The position numbers and the translations under genes are program-made. The notes beneath the pieces are model-generated. The model did no database searches and had not been told where the DNA came from. It saw only the letters and a program-made list of their open reading frames with translations. A DNA stretch of 64,000 bases from Symbiotaphrina buchneri (lineage: Eukaryota; Ascomycota; Symbiotaphrinales; Symbiotaphrinaceae): the NCBI GenBank assembly GCA_001599915.1, contig BCIG01000007.1, positions 1 through 64,000 on the forward strand, written 5' to 3'. Below are positions 44,511 to 56,739 of the stretch, piece by piece; positions within the stretch are counted from its first letter, which is position 1; each line of letters starts with the position of its first letter.

Positions 44511-46173
44511 AAGAAGTGCGGCGTGCATGAATGCTCCTAATGGTCGTCCGATGTGCCATGCATCCCTGCAGGCCTGCCGGTCTCTAACATCTGCTTTACA
44601 GTTCGTTATAACTGCATGTCGCGCAATTTGCTGTATCCCAGGCGTCCTCGCATACTATTACGTGGGTAAAAATACATATATATCTCACACTATAAAATCA
44701 TTCACTTCATCGTCTATGGATTATCTATATCGTCTGTCATCCTGCTCGTGAACTTGTATATATGGACAAAGGTAGCCAGCTGAGGTTGAGGGATCTTAAA
44801 ACCATATAAAGCATGAAACATGACACATGGATCAAGCTGTGTAATGGTAGCCAGTATATAATGTTTCGGATCCCACCGTCTCGTCTCTCAATCATGTTAG
44901 GTGTCTTCCAAAGAGATATTACACAGTGCGTAGACGCTGTATAGAGCAAAAATATTCTGGTGGGAACTAATAGCGCTACAATGTCTGGGCGTACGGTAAG
45001 AGGCTCTTGCTGTCTGTAAGGAAAGGAAATTGCTCGATTGACTAACTGCCTAAGTGACCATCCAGTGTAAAGTCTGAAAGAGCGCGAGACCATCGTATTC
45101 GACATAAAAACCTCATGGAAGACTCTTTTTGGATCCCACAGATTCAGGACCGCACCGTTCGTGTTGTAGATGCAGTCACAAATGAGCCCGGTTGAGCAGG
45201 GCGGATGGGAATATTCATCCTTTTTCGCAGTTTGTTCCTTTCATGCCCAAACATCACAGCCCCGTGGATGGGAAATTCCCCACAAGCGTCTGCTTGAGTT
45301 CTGTGTGACTCCTTTATCTCTTGGAGACGCTTCAGACATTCTTCCTTAGGACGATGTACGTACTTTTCAAATAAGCTTGGCCCTAGGTTGTTCTAAAGAT
45401 TCTGTCTACAACTTTTCAACATATCTTTAAGATAAAGATGATATATAATCATATACTTTAGGTTCTTTAGAACTTGATATCATTTGTAACATAGGTTTAC
45501 TGAATCATTAAGTTATATCACCTTTTTAAACCTTTTATAGGTAAAAATAAGTATATCTTTAATAAGAAGGTCCTATCTATCATCAGATTTAGGAATGTTC
45601 TTTTTATACATCTATAATTCAGTTGTATGGTTAATTATATCTTGTACCTCCTAACAAGGGATTCTTGGTAAACTAAATATAGAGTTAATAAAAGCTTGTT
45701 TGTTTTGAGAATTGATTCATTCAAGACAATATGTTATTTGTTACCATAAGTTTTCTACGACATCAGACAACCGGTACAATGTTTTATTCTTTGATGTTCC
45801 TTTCATGCCTAAACATCACAGCCCTGTGGATGGAAAATTCCTTACAAGCACCTGCTTGAGTTCTGTACAACTTCTTTATCTCTTGGAGACACTTCGGACA
45901 TTCTTTCTTAGGATGATGTACGTACTTTTCAAATAAACTTGGCCCTAGGTTGTTCTAAAGATTCTGTCTACAACTTTTCAACATATCTTTGAGACAAAGA
46001 TAGTATGTAGTCATATACTTTAGACCCTTTAGGACTTGGTACCATTTGTGACATAGGTCTGCTGGGTTGCTGGGTTATATCACTTTCCTAAGCCCTTTGC
46101 AGGCAAGGACAAGTATATCTTCAATAAGAAGGTCCCACCCACCACCAGATTCAGGAATGTCCTCCTTATGCAT
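44511..46173. other. AT-rich intergenic containing a RIP-like tandem duplication
   Basis: No gene supported. From 45234 onward the sequence is one copy and part of a second copy of a 562-bp unit (see repeat entries); the 45400-45780 part is very AT-rich. Confidence 0.6.
45234..45795. repeat. 562-bp tandem repeat, copy 1 (AT-rich, RIP-like)
   Basis: Aligns end to end with 45796-46357. Almost all differences are C-to-T or G-to-A, concentrated in this copy from about 45430 onward (TTAGAACTTGATATC here against TTAGGACTTGGTACC in copy 2). Its 3' part is a decayed copy of the last ~180 bp of the neighbouring gene's coding sequence. Confidence 0.85.
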
Positions 46174-46357
46174 CTATAATTCAGCCGCATGGTTAATTAT
46201 ATCTCGTATCTCCCAGCAAGGGATTCTTGGTGGACCAAATATGGAGTTGACAGAAGCTCGTTCGCTTTGATAATTAACTCGTTCAAGGCAGCATGTTATT
46301 TGTTGCCATAAGTTTTCTACGACATCGGACAACCGGTACAGTGCTTTATTCTTCGAT
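45796..46357. repeat. 562-bp tandem repeat, copy 2 (overlaps the 3' end of a gene)
   Basis: Direct repeat of the preceding unit, offset 562 bp. In the first ~200 bp this copy carries more T/A at variable sites than copy 1; in the remainder it is the less mutated one. Positions 46174-46357 are the functional 3' coding end of the GTPase-like gene, so the duplication arose by copying gene end plus downstream flank. Confidence 0.85.
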
Positions 46358-48940
46358 GATCGGCCCAGCTCCAATCCGCCATGCTCAGCAAGAACATCGC
46401 ACACGGCCTGGGCAGCGTCAGAGGACAACTTGGCGGGTGGCAGTTGGATGTCCGGTGCCTCTTTGTTGACCCTGGCGTGCGCCAGGTGAAGTATCACAGT
46501 TATGGCGGGAACCAACCATGCCTGTTGTTTCTGGGCCTCGTAAAGAATAACAGGCATTGACATGGCTGAGCGGAGAATGTTGTCATAGTAATCATCTCGA
46601 ACAATAATCGCGTTCGTGCTTCCAGATAGTCTTACCTCAACCTCAATCTCTGCACCGAACCAGCCGCCCCCAGATGTGCCAACGCTTATTGTTCGCAGAC
46701 TGAGTTGCGTATTTGGCCTGTACCGCGGCAGTCCTGAGAAGTCAATCTCCTCGTAGCCCGTCCTTCCCGTTCCTAAGTGGACATGGACCGAGCCACAATA
46801 TCCGACAAAGTGCCTTGCTTCCCGTAATTCTTTGGGATCTGTACTCCTTGCCAGCCTCCCTTCGTGGGCGGCTATAGCAAGAATTTTTTCATAAGCCAGG
46901 CGGCGTTCTTCTCCGTCTGGCTTCGCTTGTACGAAGTGCCATTGTATACAGCCGGCCCCCGTTCTCTTATCATGCTTGCTGGGATAGAGCATGGTGGAAA
47001 ACCCAAGAAGAAATTGAAAATTGATACCAGCGTATCCGAATTCAGCGGCCTGGTGTATCCCGGCGAGTGCCAGCATTAACGAGAATGGAAGCTCGATGCC
47101 ATCTCCAAAGTCCCGATCTGGAATCCCAAATCCAGCAGCAATCACTCCTGTTCGGAGCATTGGATGCCAAAACATCTGTCCCATTGTCTTAATGTTCTCC
47201 ACCAGTGGAACGAGCCTGACGCGGAATGTACAAAACTCCTGAGGGTTGGCACTGAATTGGCTCCGTGAGAGCATAAGCTTTGAGGACTTTGGAGGTTGTC
47301 GAAATGCTGCCGCTAGCCATGAAATTTGCAGTGCAACGGAAATGATATCCTTTTCCGAGCCAGTCACACTGAGAATGAGAAGGCGACGACGTGATGTGTA
47401 CTGAGCGGATAACTTCAATCCATTGCTCTCGCGGATTTTGAGTACTACTCATTCAATCAGCTATCTCAAGTGATATCACTAACGCATAGCGCGACATCCT
47501 ACCTTCCGCATTATCTGCGATTTCTTGCAAGAGATCCAATAAAAGTTTTCCTGTTCTTGGCCAATAGCGGGATACATATTGTTCACAAGGGCAGGCCCAA
47601 GCGTCGCGTGGGTCTCCGGTTATCGTGAGAAACGAGCTCAGTTCGGTGTGGCCACTCAATTCAGAAACTCGAAAGTCCTCAGACAAAAAATCGCATTCAA
47701 CCCGCAGATTGACAGTGGAAGTACTGAACCAATGCGTCGTGAAGCCTGCACTGACCATGTCCACGATTTCATAACTGCTGGTAAGAACGAACTCGGCGGT
47801 TGATGATACTTTTTCAGAATAAGAGAAAACGACACCGATGGCTCTCGTTTCCCTTGCATTGGCTTCCCCACATTTTATTATCTGTAATGGGTCTTCATTA
47901 ACCTCCAAGACCTCATCATCACTTTTAAGGCGTTGCTTGTTGGCTGCAGTGACGGACTCGTTCGACTTTGAAGGGAACGGCCCAGTAAGATCCCCAGCTT
48001 CATAGCCCAGGTGAGGCTGCTGTCCCACAAAGCCCGCCACAGACGGCCGAGAGTCGTTTAGATAGCCCTGGTATTGTTGCTGTGCGAAGATGCCCGCCTT
48101 CGTTTCAACTAGTGGGAGCGCTTGGACTACCAACTCTTCCTGTATTGCAACCACAACTGCCGTATTCAGTAATATTCGCTGAATGGTGTATCTAGCGGAC
48201 TCGGGAGACTCATCATACGCAGCAGTGCGTGCGCCGTGCTTGATCAGACCGAGAAAATCCCTTTTCAGGAAAGTCTTCTCAAGCATTTCCGCTTCATCTC
48301 GAGTCACAATGTTTCTGTTATATGTAGTCACCAGAATCAGACGATTCAAATTGTCGTTACCGCATATAGCCTGAAGCAAGCCAAGCCGCAGATGGGGTGG
48401 AACTCGACTTTGGTCCTTGCGTGTTGTAACATGTTTGATTTGGTCAAGGTCGAAGAGGAATATTATCCCTTTGACTCTGTGACCCTGCTCATAACTAGAT
48501 ACATTCGTATATCAGCCCATACCCGGACAATTGGCCACTGAGGCAGACGATGACCCACAGTGCTCGTAACCACATTGCGATTGTAACAAAGGTAAAGATA
48601 TCTGCGACACAGTCGCGTCCGAAGCTTGGCGCTTGCACCAGCCAACTCCCTTCGGAACACTTCTTCAATATGGGTCCATAGTATTCAATTTCTTGGGGGT
48701 CAATAAATTCGACACCGACATTTTGGAGAAACTATGACCTGTCATTATAAGGTTGGTAAGGAGGATAGGAAGTCCCATACACTGTCGACCCCGGTGCCTT
48801 CACTACTCATGAGTCTGGACAGGACAGTCAGCCAACAGAACAAAAGGAAGGAGTGTTGAAGTCGAAGCGAACGAAAAAGGAAACCAAATTTACAAGATGA
48901 CTTCGCGAGGTCGCGATGCAGACACCGAAGGATTCTCCAT
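46174..48940 (-). CDS. GTPase-like protein with degenerate P-loop and a conserved fungal C-terminal domain
   Basis: Exons (minus): 48940-48894, 48814-48781, 48731-48559, 48494-47503, 47444-46174; 2517 nt (838 aa). The N-terminus aligns by eye with fungal AIG1/G-domain proteins: REVILLMSSEGTGVDSF (residues 12-28) stands where GxTGxGKSxF should be, with Lys and Ser of the P-loop replaced by Val and Asp. APSFGRD replaces the DTPGF switch motif. Then MWLRALYEQGHRVKGIIFLF, LLQAICGNDNLNRLILVTTY, GARTAAYDESPESARYTIQR. Nucleotide binding is therefore doubtful. The C-terminal half has a separate conserved fungal region (ISWLAAAFRQPP, GQMFWHPMLRTGVIAAGFGI, GDGIELPFSLMLALAG, GCIQWHFVQAK). The last ~180 coding bases lie in a tandem repeat. 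Function unknown. Confidence 0.7.
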
Positions 48941-49714
48941 GGCTTTCTTTTACTGTTGGAACTCAAGCCTGGTCAAATTATGGTTAGCGCGCCACGATAA
49001 TCAGACCACAATAATCCCACGTAGCAGGACGGTAAATTATCCCAGAAGGCGCGGCGTCGGAGGATATAAGATGGTTAGATTCAAGTAGGAAGTCAAGCCT
49101 GCAAGCCCACGCCACCCTTGTCGAGGCAGACTTCCTGCATGAAAGGCAACCGCACTACTGTCCCGCACTTGCCATGGTCACTTCCAGAGCCTCAATGCGG
49201 TAATTATGCCGGCCAACCAAACATCGTACATCAAGGCACCTTGTTCTTGATTGGGATGGGAGAACATTGTCTTCTATGCCGTACATTCTGCATGAATCTA
49301 GTCAATAGGTAGATAAGGGAGTGAGGCGAGGTTTGCAGAGAGGATAGATAACAGCTCCCGATCTACGCTTCCTTTAGACCAGTACAGAGGCAAAGATGGT
49401 CAAGGAAAACCCTTGACTATATACTTAGACTGAATCCGATAACACGTTCATGCAAGACCTGACGGAAAGAATCCAAGAGATTCGGAGTTTAAAGAGTTCA
49501 CAATGATATTGATCTTGTAGATGTCCAATAAGTGATATTTCATGTACAATATCCAAGTTTTACAAAGGACTAATATGATTCTGATCTCAACGCATCATCG
49601 CGGTTTTTGTCTATATTATGAGGTAGAAATCCATTTGATTCAAGGGTTCCCCTAGTCCTCTGGACTACATGCCTTCTTCTAGAGAGCATCCAAGTTATTA
49701 AACTCATTATCCCA
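48941..49714. other. Intergenic
   Basis: Upstream of the GTPase-like gene and 3' flank of the permease. No gene supported. Confidence 0.45.
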
Positions 49715-51374
49715 TCACAAATGATACCTAAAATCCAACTCATGATCGCCCGTCGTCTTCTTGCGATCATCAGCCCTCTCACCCTTCAACATACCCTCCT
49801 TAACCGCATTACACCTCCTCAGATACAGCATCTTGCCCACAATCAAAACCTGCGCCACGCACAGCGCGCCCAGGCTGAAGCTATTGCCCAGCCGGTACGG
49901 GCTCTTGCGGTAGACCTGGCCCGCGACGATGCCGGCCGTGTTGCCCATGGTCTGCTGGAAGCCGATGGCCGTGGCGCGGCGGTAGTGCGGCGCCACGTTG
50001 ACGTTGAGCCACGTCAGGTTCAGCCCCGGCCCGTTGTATACGGCGATGGCGGATAGGAAGGTCGCGAAGTAGCGCACGCCGTTGTGCTTGACGGTGATGA
50101 GTAGGACGTAGCCGACGATGCCGAAGATGTTGGCCACGAGGAGGAACTGTGAGTTGATGGTCAGCAAAGGGTGGAGATCCAGGCGGAAGGGTGCAACGTA
50201 CCGGTGAACATAGCTTGTATCGGTCAGAGAAGAAAGCGAAGACGAAGAAGATAAGCGCGCCCCAGATGTAGACCGGAATCGTCAGGTAGTTGCTCTGCAG
50301 GCTGTCGTAGCCCATGGACTGGATGATCGACGGCAGAAACGTGCTGAAACCATACAGCAAGTTATCCTATAGCTTTCCGTCAGCCAGGCACTCATCTACC
50401 CAGCCTACCATGCTGCACTTACCTGACAGAACTGGATCAAGCCACTCAGATACATCTTCGGGTCCTTGAACGCCATGCGCACCTCCTCCCAGCTAAACTC
50501 CTCGCTGCCCATATACCGTGCCCTCTGCGCGTTGCGGACCCGCATCATCTCCTTCTCCTCGTCATTCAAGAAATATGCCTTGGACGGATCATTGGGCAGC
50601 CCGAACCACACGGCCAGCGCGCAGATCACACTGAAGAGCCCCTCGATGATGTATACCCATCGCCAGCCTGCCATGCCGGCCACACCGTCCATCTGTAGCA
50701 GAGCGTATGCGAGCAAGCCACCGAAAGCGCCGGAGATGGCGGTGCAGGAGAGGAGGTAGGCGACGCGCTTGGCCTGCTCTTCGCGCCGGTAGACCATGGT
50801 GAGATAGAGGTTCAGGCAAGGGAAGAGACCCGCTTCGCAGCAACCGAGGATGAGACGGGTCGCATAGAGGCCACCGATGCTGGAGATGAAGCCCGAGAAG
50901 ATCGTGACAAGGCTCCAGACGGTGCAGAGAGACGTGAGGATGATGCGCGGTGTGAGCTTCTTCATGAGGACGGCGAGAGGCGTCTCGAATGACACGTAGG
51001 TTGCGTAGAAGATGGATACGGCCGTGGAGAATTGTGACGCCGAGGCGTGGATGTCTTGAGGCATGCCGGCGACCTTGACGTTTCCTATCGCTAAGTTAGC
51101 ATGACCGGACATGACGAATCTCCGGGGGCAGGGGAAAATGCAGACCAATGTTGGAGCGATCTAGGAAGCAAGAGAGATAGACGAGCATGATGATGGGAGT
51201 AAAGGCAAGATCGAGTTTGGCAAGCAGTTTGATCTCCTTTGCACGATCGATGTGCAGGTCCTCGATCCCATCTTGCTGGCTGGTCGCGCTGTTGGCATGC
51301 TCAAGGCCTTTCTCGGCGACGACGCCGCCATCGTTGGCAGGCTCCTCGTTGACGGGGTCTTTGATCTCAGACAT
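49715..51374 (-). CDS. MFS transporter, Dal5/ACS family (second copy type)
   Basis: Exons (minus): 51374-51146, 51084-50423, 50366-50202, 50146-49715; 1488 nt (495 aa). Twelve-TM carrier: acidic N-terminus (MSEIKDPVNEEPAND), AKLDLAFTPIIMLVYLSCF then LDRSNIGNVKVAGM (TM1), GCCEAGLFPCLNLYLTMVY (TM4), MAGWRWVYIIEGLFSVI, FFSDRYK, and NVNVAPHYRRATAIGFQQT followed by GNTAGIVAGQVY (TM10-11), all hallmarks of the allantoate/nicotinate permease group. The first donor is GTCTGC, weak but needed to keep the IGNVK motif; the others are canonical. An upstream in-frame ATG at 51449 exists, but the conserved length favours 51374. About 0.9 kb from a DUF1445 enzyme on the same strand. Confidence 0.88.
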
Positions 51375-52301
51375 TCCCAATATGCACGCTCTGGAGGACA
51401 ATTGTTGTCTGAATATTAAAGCGGATGATCGTCTTATGCCCTTGTGCATCTGCCGAAAAGATTGCCATCTATCGCCCCTTTATACACTTTCGTAATGCAG
51501 TGACGATAGCTTCAGCAGTAATCTTATCAGCAGCAAATAGGGATACCGCTCCGACAGCAGTGCGCCCCACGGGTCCCGTTTTCTCTTTCTAGGAGTGCTA
51601 AATGGCGGCGCGAAGCGGGTCCATGCTCCGTTGGCCCGCGTTATCTTGTCCAAATCAATGTTAAAATTGGTACAACAATTGACAGAGGGGTGTGGCTGCC
51701 ATCTATGGTTTGCTTGACCAATGGATCAAGATATGCGGTTGATAAGTGGCCTGCATGCTAGGTCATGATTGGAAGGAGCTGGGTAGAGATAGGGATGGCG
51801 TCCCGATTTTGCAGGGATCTTATCGGCTGAGCTGTGCAGATCGCGTGGTGCAACATTCTTTCTGCCTTGACAAGAGTGGAGGCTGAAAGCGAAGGCCGAA
51901 TTGGGAAGATGTGTCCTAACGAGTTCAATAATCAAGAATAATGTGGAGAAGATGAATGGGGATTTGAATCTACCGATCTTCCTGTCAAGTCAGATATTAC
52001 ATGCCGAAATGCTTCCTGTTGACATCCCTGAACAAGTGGCTGCTGTAAAGCTTTTGCTGGTCAAATGCCTTCTGGCACGCCTCATAATATATCACTGAAT
52101 ATCAACCGAGTATAAATCAAGGCTCTTGTTCAGTCGTATCCACCTCAGTAGTCATGTAGGAGAGCTCATTGAATCCTTTCCTAAACTGTATATAAACAAG
52201 AAATCTTACCGCTTCTTTACATTCATGAGACCCGTCTATCATATGTCGCACACGGGACATCTGAATGCTGAAGCTGTGCCGTTTGCTGCCTCGCCGGCAG
52301 T
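51375..52301. other. Intergenic
   Basis: Promoter side of the permease and 3' flank of the DUF1445 gene. No gene supported. Confidence 0.45.
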
Positions 52302-53305
52302 TCAAACCCCTTCTTCCAGAGCTGCCAGGTCCTCTACCGTCAAATCTGTGACGAGCATACTCCCCGGCTCGTGTGTGATGGCCGTTCCTTTAATCTTGTC
52401 CCCAGCTGCCTCGACCACCATCTGCGGCGTAACCCCACAGCCCTAGAAGCACAATCAGCAACAGTGCTCCAATTATCCTCGAAAACTCTCTCAGAGATAA
52501 ACGGCAGCGGATCCAGACTCACCCAAAACACCGGCACCTCTCCCTCCTCGAACCTAGCCTTCATCCCAAAATCCGGGCGATCCACATCCGTAATCCCAAT
52601 CCTCCTCGCGCCATCCCACCCCCACGCCACCGGCTCACCATGCGTCTTCCCAAACGGCCTGGTCACATCTCTCACACGCTGTACATCCTCCTCTTTATAC
52701 GGGCGCATACTGACAATCCACGTGCTGTCCGTGAAAACGCCCGCTCGGATGACAGGCAGATTCGTGCGATACATGGGCACCAACGTACCATCGACCTGAT
52801 GCCTAGGTTTCAGCCCCGCCTGCGTGAGCGCGTCCTCAAACGAGTACGAGCAGCCGATCAGGAACCCGACGTGGTCATCCGTCCAGACGTCAGTCACATC
52901 CCGCACACTCGACACGTGCGTCCCGGCCTGCCAGAGCTTGTACGCCGGGAAGTCCGTGCGGATGTCGAAGTCGGCGCTGCGGATGCAGGCCGCGGGCAGG
53001 ATGCGCGAGTGGTCCCCGGCGGGCGTGATGCCGAGCAGCGGGCAGGGAACGGGGTTGCGCGCGCAGAGCGTGCGGAAGTCGGCGGCGTAGGCGGAGGGGA
53101 GCGCGATGAAGTTCGCTTGTAAGTAGCCGGGGGCGTGCCCGGCGGTGTTGGTGATGAGGTTCGCGCGCGAGAGGAGGCGCGCTTCGTGCGCCGGGGAGAG
53201 GGAGCGGGATTTGATGGTGGCGGCGAGCTTGGAGGTGGGATCTGCGGTGGGCGGGTCGGCGATGTCGATGGGGGGAGACGGCGCGGTGATGATAGATGGA
53301 GCCAT
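52302..53305 (-). CDS. DUF1445 family protein (D-glutamate cyclase-like, putative hydro-lyase)
   Basis: Exons (minus) 53305-52523 and 52442-52302; 924 nt (307 aa). Family motifs in order: GHAPGYLQANFIALPSAYA, PCPLLGITPAGD, DIRTDFPAYKLW, DDHVGFLIGCSYSFEDAL, GTLVPMYRTNLPV, TWIVSMRPY, GITDVDRPDFG, VPVFW joined by the intron to GCGVTPQMV, then ITHEPGSMLVTDL. Animal members (DGLUCY) convert D-glutamate to 5-oxo-D-proline; bacterial ones are annotated as putative hydro-lyases. Donor GTGAGT, acceptor CTAG, phase 0. No targeting signal is obvious. The pairing with a Dal5-type permease suggests catabolism of an imported amino-acid derivative; this is inference. Confidence 0.92.
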
Positions 53306-54167
53306 TATTCTGCTGGAAGCCCAAAATGTTACCAATCCTTGAGGCGATTGAAAAGAGCGGAATTGTATTATTGCATGGAAGATGCTATGTTGCCTTCCTC
53401 AGACCCCTCCTATAATATCCCTTTGCATGGCTAAAAGTTCGGGTCAGAGAAGCCGAGATAAGAAGACAAGGCCGACAAAAGGTTCAGCCCAGGCGGGATC
53501 AGCAGCCGACGGTTCGGATAAGGCAACCTCCAGTATACTCCAGGCTTCAAAACCACCACGAAATGGATAGAGCAGATAGCCGCCTTTTGCATGCTCACAC
53601 TCCGCCGCTGAAAAGTCAACTTGTCTTTATTTCTATTTGCACCAGACCCGCAGGTATACATAAAGGAGTCTCCGGAGGTTTTGATTACTGATTGTGTTCG
53701 CCGTAGCGTGTTAGATTCTCGGATCATGTTCTTGATTTTAGCATTCAGACCCATTGACATGCATCTGACAACAGAGATCCCCTTTCTCTTTCTGGAAGCT
53801 GGACAGGCGTGAATGTGCTGGAAATAATATGGCAACGAGGACTCTTTCTCTGGGTTCTATACCGGCCGACGGCGGACGGGCCGATGGACGGATTAGGGTC
53901 GCGTATGATGCAGACGAAGCCATAAATCGTGTATGTAAACAAACCCTTTGAGACTTGTTGAATGATTGATTAAACATTTGCATTACTATCCTAACTAACT
54001 TCCCGAACATCCGCACAGAAGCGGGGGCTTGGGTGGGTTGGTATCACATTACAATATCAAGCATCACATGTCTATCCTCTCTCCAAATCCTGCTCCAAGC
54101 CGTCATCTCCCTCCTAAACACTCTTCACCAGCTATCACCTCACCCCCTTAATACAATGATAACATCA
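53306..54167. other. Intergenic
   Basis: Upstream of the DUF1445 gene and 3' flank of the wall-protein gene. No gene supported. Confidence 0.45.
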
Positions 54168-56739
54168 TCATAACCCCACCGCAATAAACAACACCCCCGC
54201 CAGCGCCGCCCAGGCATTCCCCTGGACAACTCGTCCTCTCAACCCCTCTCCACCACCCGTAAACGTCGGGCTGCCCGGCCCCGTCGTCGTCGCCGATCCC
54301 GCCGTGGCGCCGGCAGTCGACGTTGCAGCCACAGGCGTCAGCGCACCATTCGTGCCAACCGTGAATGGCACGCCGCCGGCGTTTAGTGTCGTCGTGCTGC
54401 TGCTCCCGCTCCCGCTTGCGCCAGAAGCTGAGACCGTGATGGGGATGCCCGTCGTGGCTACGCCCGTGATTGTGGACCCGCTTATGACGGTGGTCGTCAA
54501 GGGGAGTGTGAGGGGAGGGGTGCTGCTGGCGAAGGTGGGCGCGATGCCGGAGATGGTGCTTCCGCTGACAACGGTTATGAAGGCTCCCGAGAGAGTGGAG
54601 GACGTGGGCGAGGCGAGCGTGAGGGCTGTGCTGGCGGGGATGGAGGTGGCAGAAGTGCCGAGAGTTAGAGGGATGGCGGATGAAGAGGAAGATGCGGGGA
54701 TGAAGTAGATGGTTGAGCCTGAGGTGGTAGCACCTGTGGCTCCGGAACCGGCGCCTGAGGAAATCCCAGAGGCTGCTGCGGAAGCAGCTCCAGAAGCGCC
54801 CCCTGAAGCGCCTCCTGAAGCGCCTCCTGTAGCAGTAGTGGAAGTGAAGGTTGTGGGAGTTGTTTCGGTTTCAGCAGATGCTTGTGACTCGGTTGTGGAG
54901 GTGCCAGAACCACCAACGGCTGCTGCTGCAGACGATGGAGTCGTAGTGGCTTGTGCGGATGTTTGAGGCTGAGTCTGTGTCTCCTCGGTAGAGGCTTGAG
55001 TAGCAGACTGGACTTCTGACTCGCTTGATGTGGGTGTCGAATATTCGGTCTCTGATGTGGACGTGGACGTCGGCGTAGCTGTCGTACTCGTACTTGTCGG
55101 CGCATTACCAGCGAAACTCGTAGTCTTGGTCGTAGTCGAGAATCCAACACTGGTCTTCGCGCTGGGATCGAAGACGCCAATGTCTATGCACGACGTGTAC
55201 GAGGGGAAAAGGCTGGCATACTGTGTGGGAAGATCGACTTCGAAGAACGAAGTCAGGAAAGAGGATTCTGCTGCACTAATTGTCTGAGTGGCTCCAAAAT
55301 ATGGGATCGTCTCCACTCCGGGGAGCAGATTCGTGATCGGTTCGGCGGCTGTGCAGTTTCCGAAAACTGTCTGGCCAACGACCTCGGATATCACCAGGTA
55401 ATTTGTGGGATAGGTACTTCTGCTGTTAGACAAAGATATACGTGGGGCGAGTCCGAGGGAAACTTACAATGTAACAGATCCAACTGTGGTGGTTGGATCA
55501 TATACATACTGTGTCCCTGAAGGACCGGCAAGCACAGTCAGAGGATTGACGGTGATGGTACTGTCTGCATACTCGCTGACTGTAGCAGTGACAGTGACAA
55601 TCGTGACGGTCCATGACAGACAGTATCCCTCTGCAGTGATGGAACATCCACTGCATGTAGTTGAAGTGGGAGAGCCTGTCAAGACAGGGGTACTACTTGA
55701 GAAAGACGTGGTTAGGCTGGATGCACTCGACGATGAAGCAGCGCTGCTGGACAATGATGTTCCTGAAGAGAACGTGCCAGCCCCAGCACTTGATGACGTT
55801 CCTGAAGAGGACGCGCCAAGCCCAACGCTTGATGTCGCTGGACTCGACGGGACGGTAGAGCTTAATCCAGAAGTTAAGGTTGCGTTCCACACCCCAGTCG
55901 TATTCGTCGGATACACACCGCCAGTTCCAGTCCCAGTCCCCGTCCCTGTCAGCCACGAGCTGCTAGGATGGATGGAGGTGCCGGGATCATATGGCCCGCT
56001 ACTTGGAGACGAGCGGTGATGTCTGAGAGTTCCTGACGGATGGTAGGATACCAGACTCGAGTTCAGAGCCGACGAAATCGATACGGATCTTGATGGTATT
56101 GACGTTCCTGGGATTGACGTGGAAGGAAAGCTGGAGTTCAGCCCCGACAAACTCGGACTTGCACTGTACGACCCTGCTGTTCCCGACGACAATATCGACA
56201 TCGTCGTCGAGTTAGAGGTTGATATGCTTGAACCAGACCTTGATGGTATTGACGTTCCTGGAATGAGCGTGGAAGAGGAGCTCGAGTTCAGCCCTGACGA
56301 GCTCGGGCTTGAACTGTACGAGCCTGCTGTTCCCGACGATGATATCGAGACTGCCTTTGCATTGAACGTTGGTACGCTAGCGCTGGCCGAGGATAGTTGT
56401 GTACTTGAAGAGAATGGAGCGAGCGACGACGTCGATTGAGCGAATGAGGTGCTGTTTGAAGTTGTAGGCTCTGACCGCCTTGATATACTTGGGTATGGTG
56501 ATATTGAAACGCCCGAGGAGGCTTTGGATGATGACCCAGCTTGGTGATGATGCCGTGCTGCCGTACAACTCGCATGTGTCCCATTACCTGTTACGTACGG
56601 ACATCCTGAATCGCCTATATTCAGACATTAGCACAGTATGGACGAACGTGGAAGGACATGTTTCCATACAATGAGCATGTGCAGTACTAGAAAGCAACAG
56701 CACAGCCAGCCAGCAACCTCCTAACGAAAGACCGCGCAT
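54168..56739 (-). CDS. Ser/Thr-rich secreted cell-wall protein, probably GPI-anchored
   Basis: Exons (minus): 56739-56670, 56614-55468, 55422-54168; 2472 nt (823 aa). Signal peptide LGGCWLAVLLLSSTAHA, then HCDSGCPYVTGNGTHASC. A very Ser/Thr-rich middle contains a 50-residue internal repeat (GTSIPSRS, SSGTAGSYS and SGLNSS occur in both copies) and GTGTGTGTG. A conserved-looking segment CSGCSITAEGYCLSWTV precedes the second intron. The third exon has TYPTNYLVISEVVGQTVFGN with YTSCIDIGV, then more Ser/Thr/Gly repeats. The C-terminus GNAWAALAGVLFIAVGL is a good GPI-attachment signal. The second intron is only 45 nt (GTAAGT...AACAG). Likely a heavily O-glycosylated wall or adhesin-like protein; exact family not recognised. 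Confidence 0.8.
56056..56355. repeat. Two-copy 150-bp coding tandem repeat
   Basis: TTGATGGTATTGACGTTCCTGG occurs at about 56090 and 56240, with matching flanks, giving a 150-bp (50-codon) unit inside the wall-protein gene. The unit length preserves the frame, so the repeat is translated. Confidence 0.7.
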
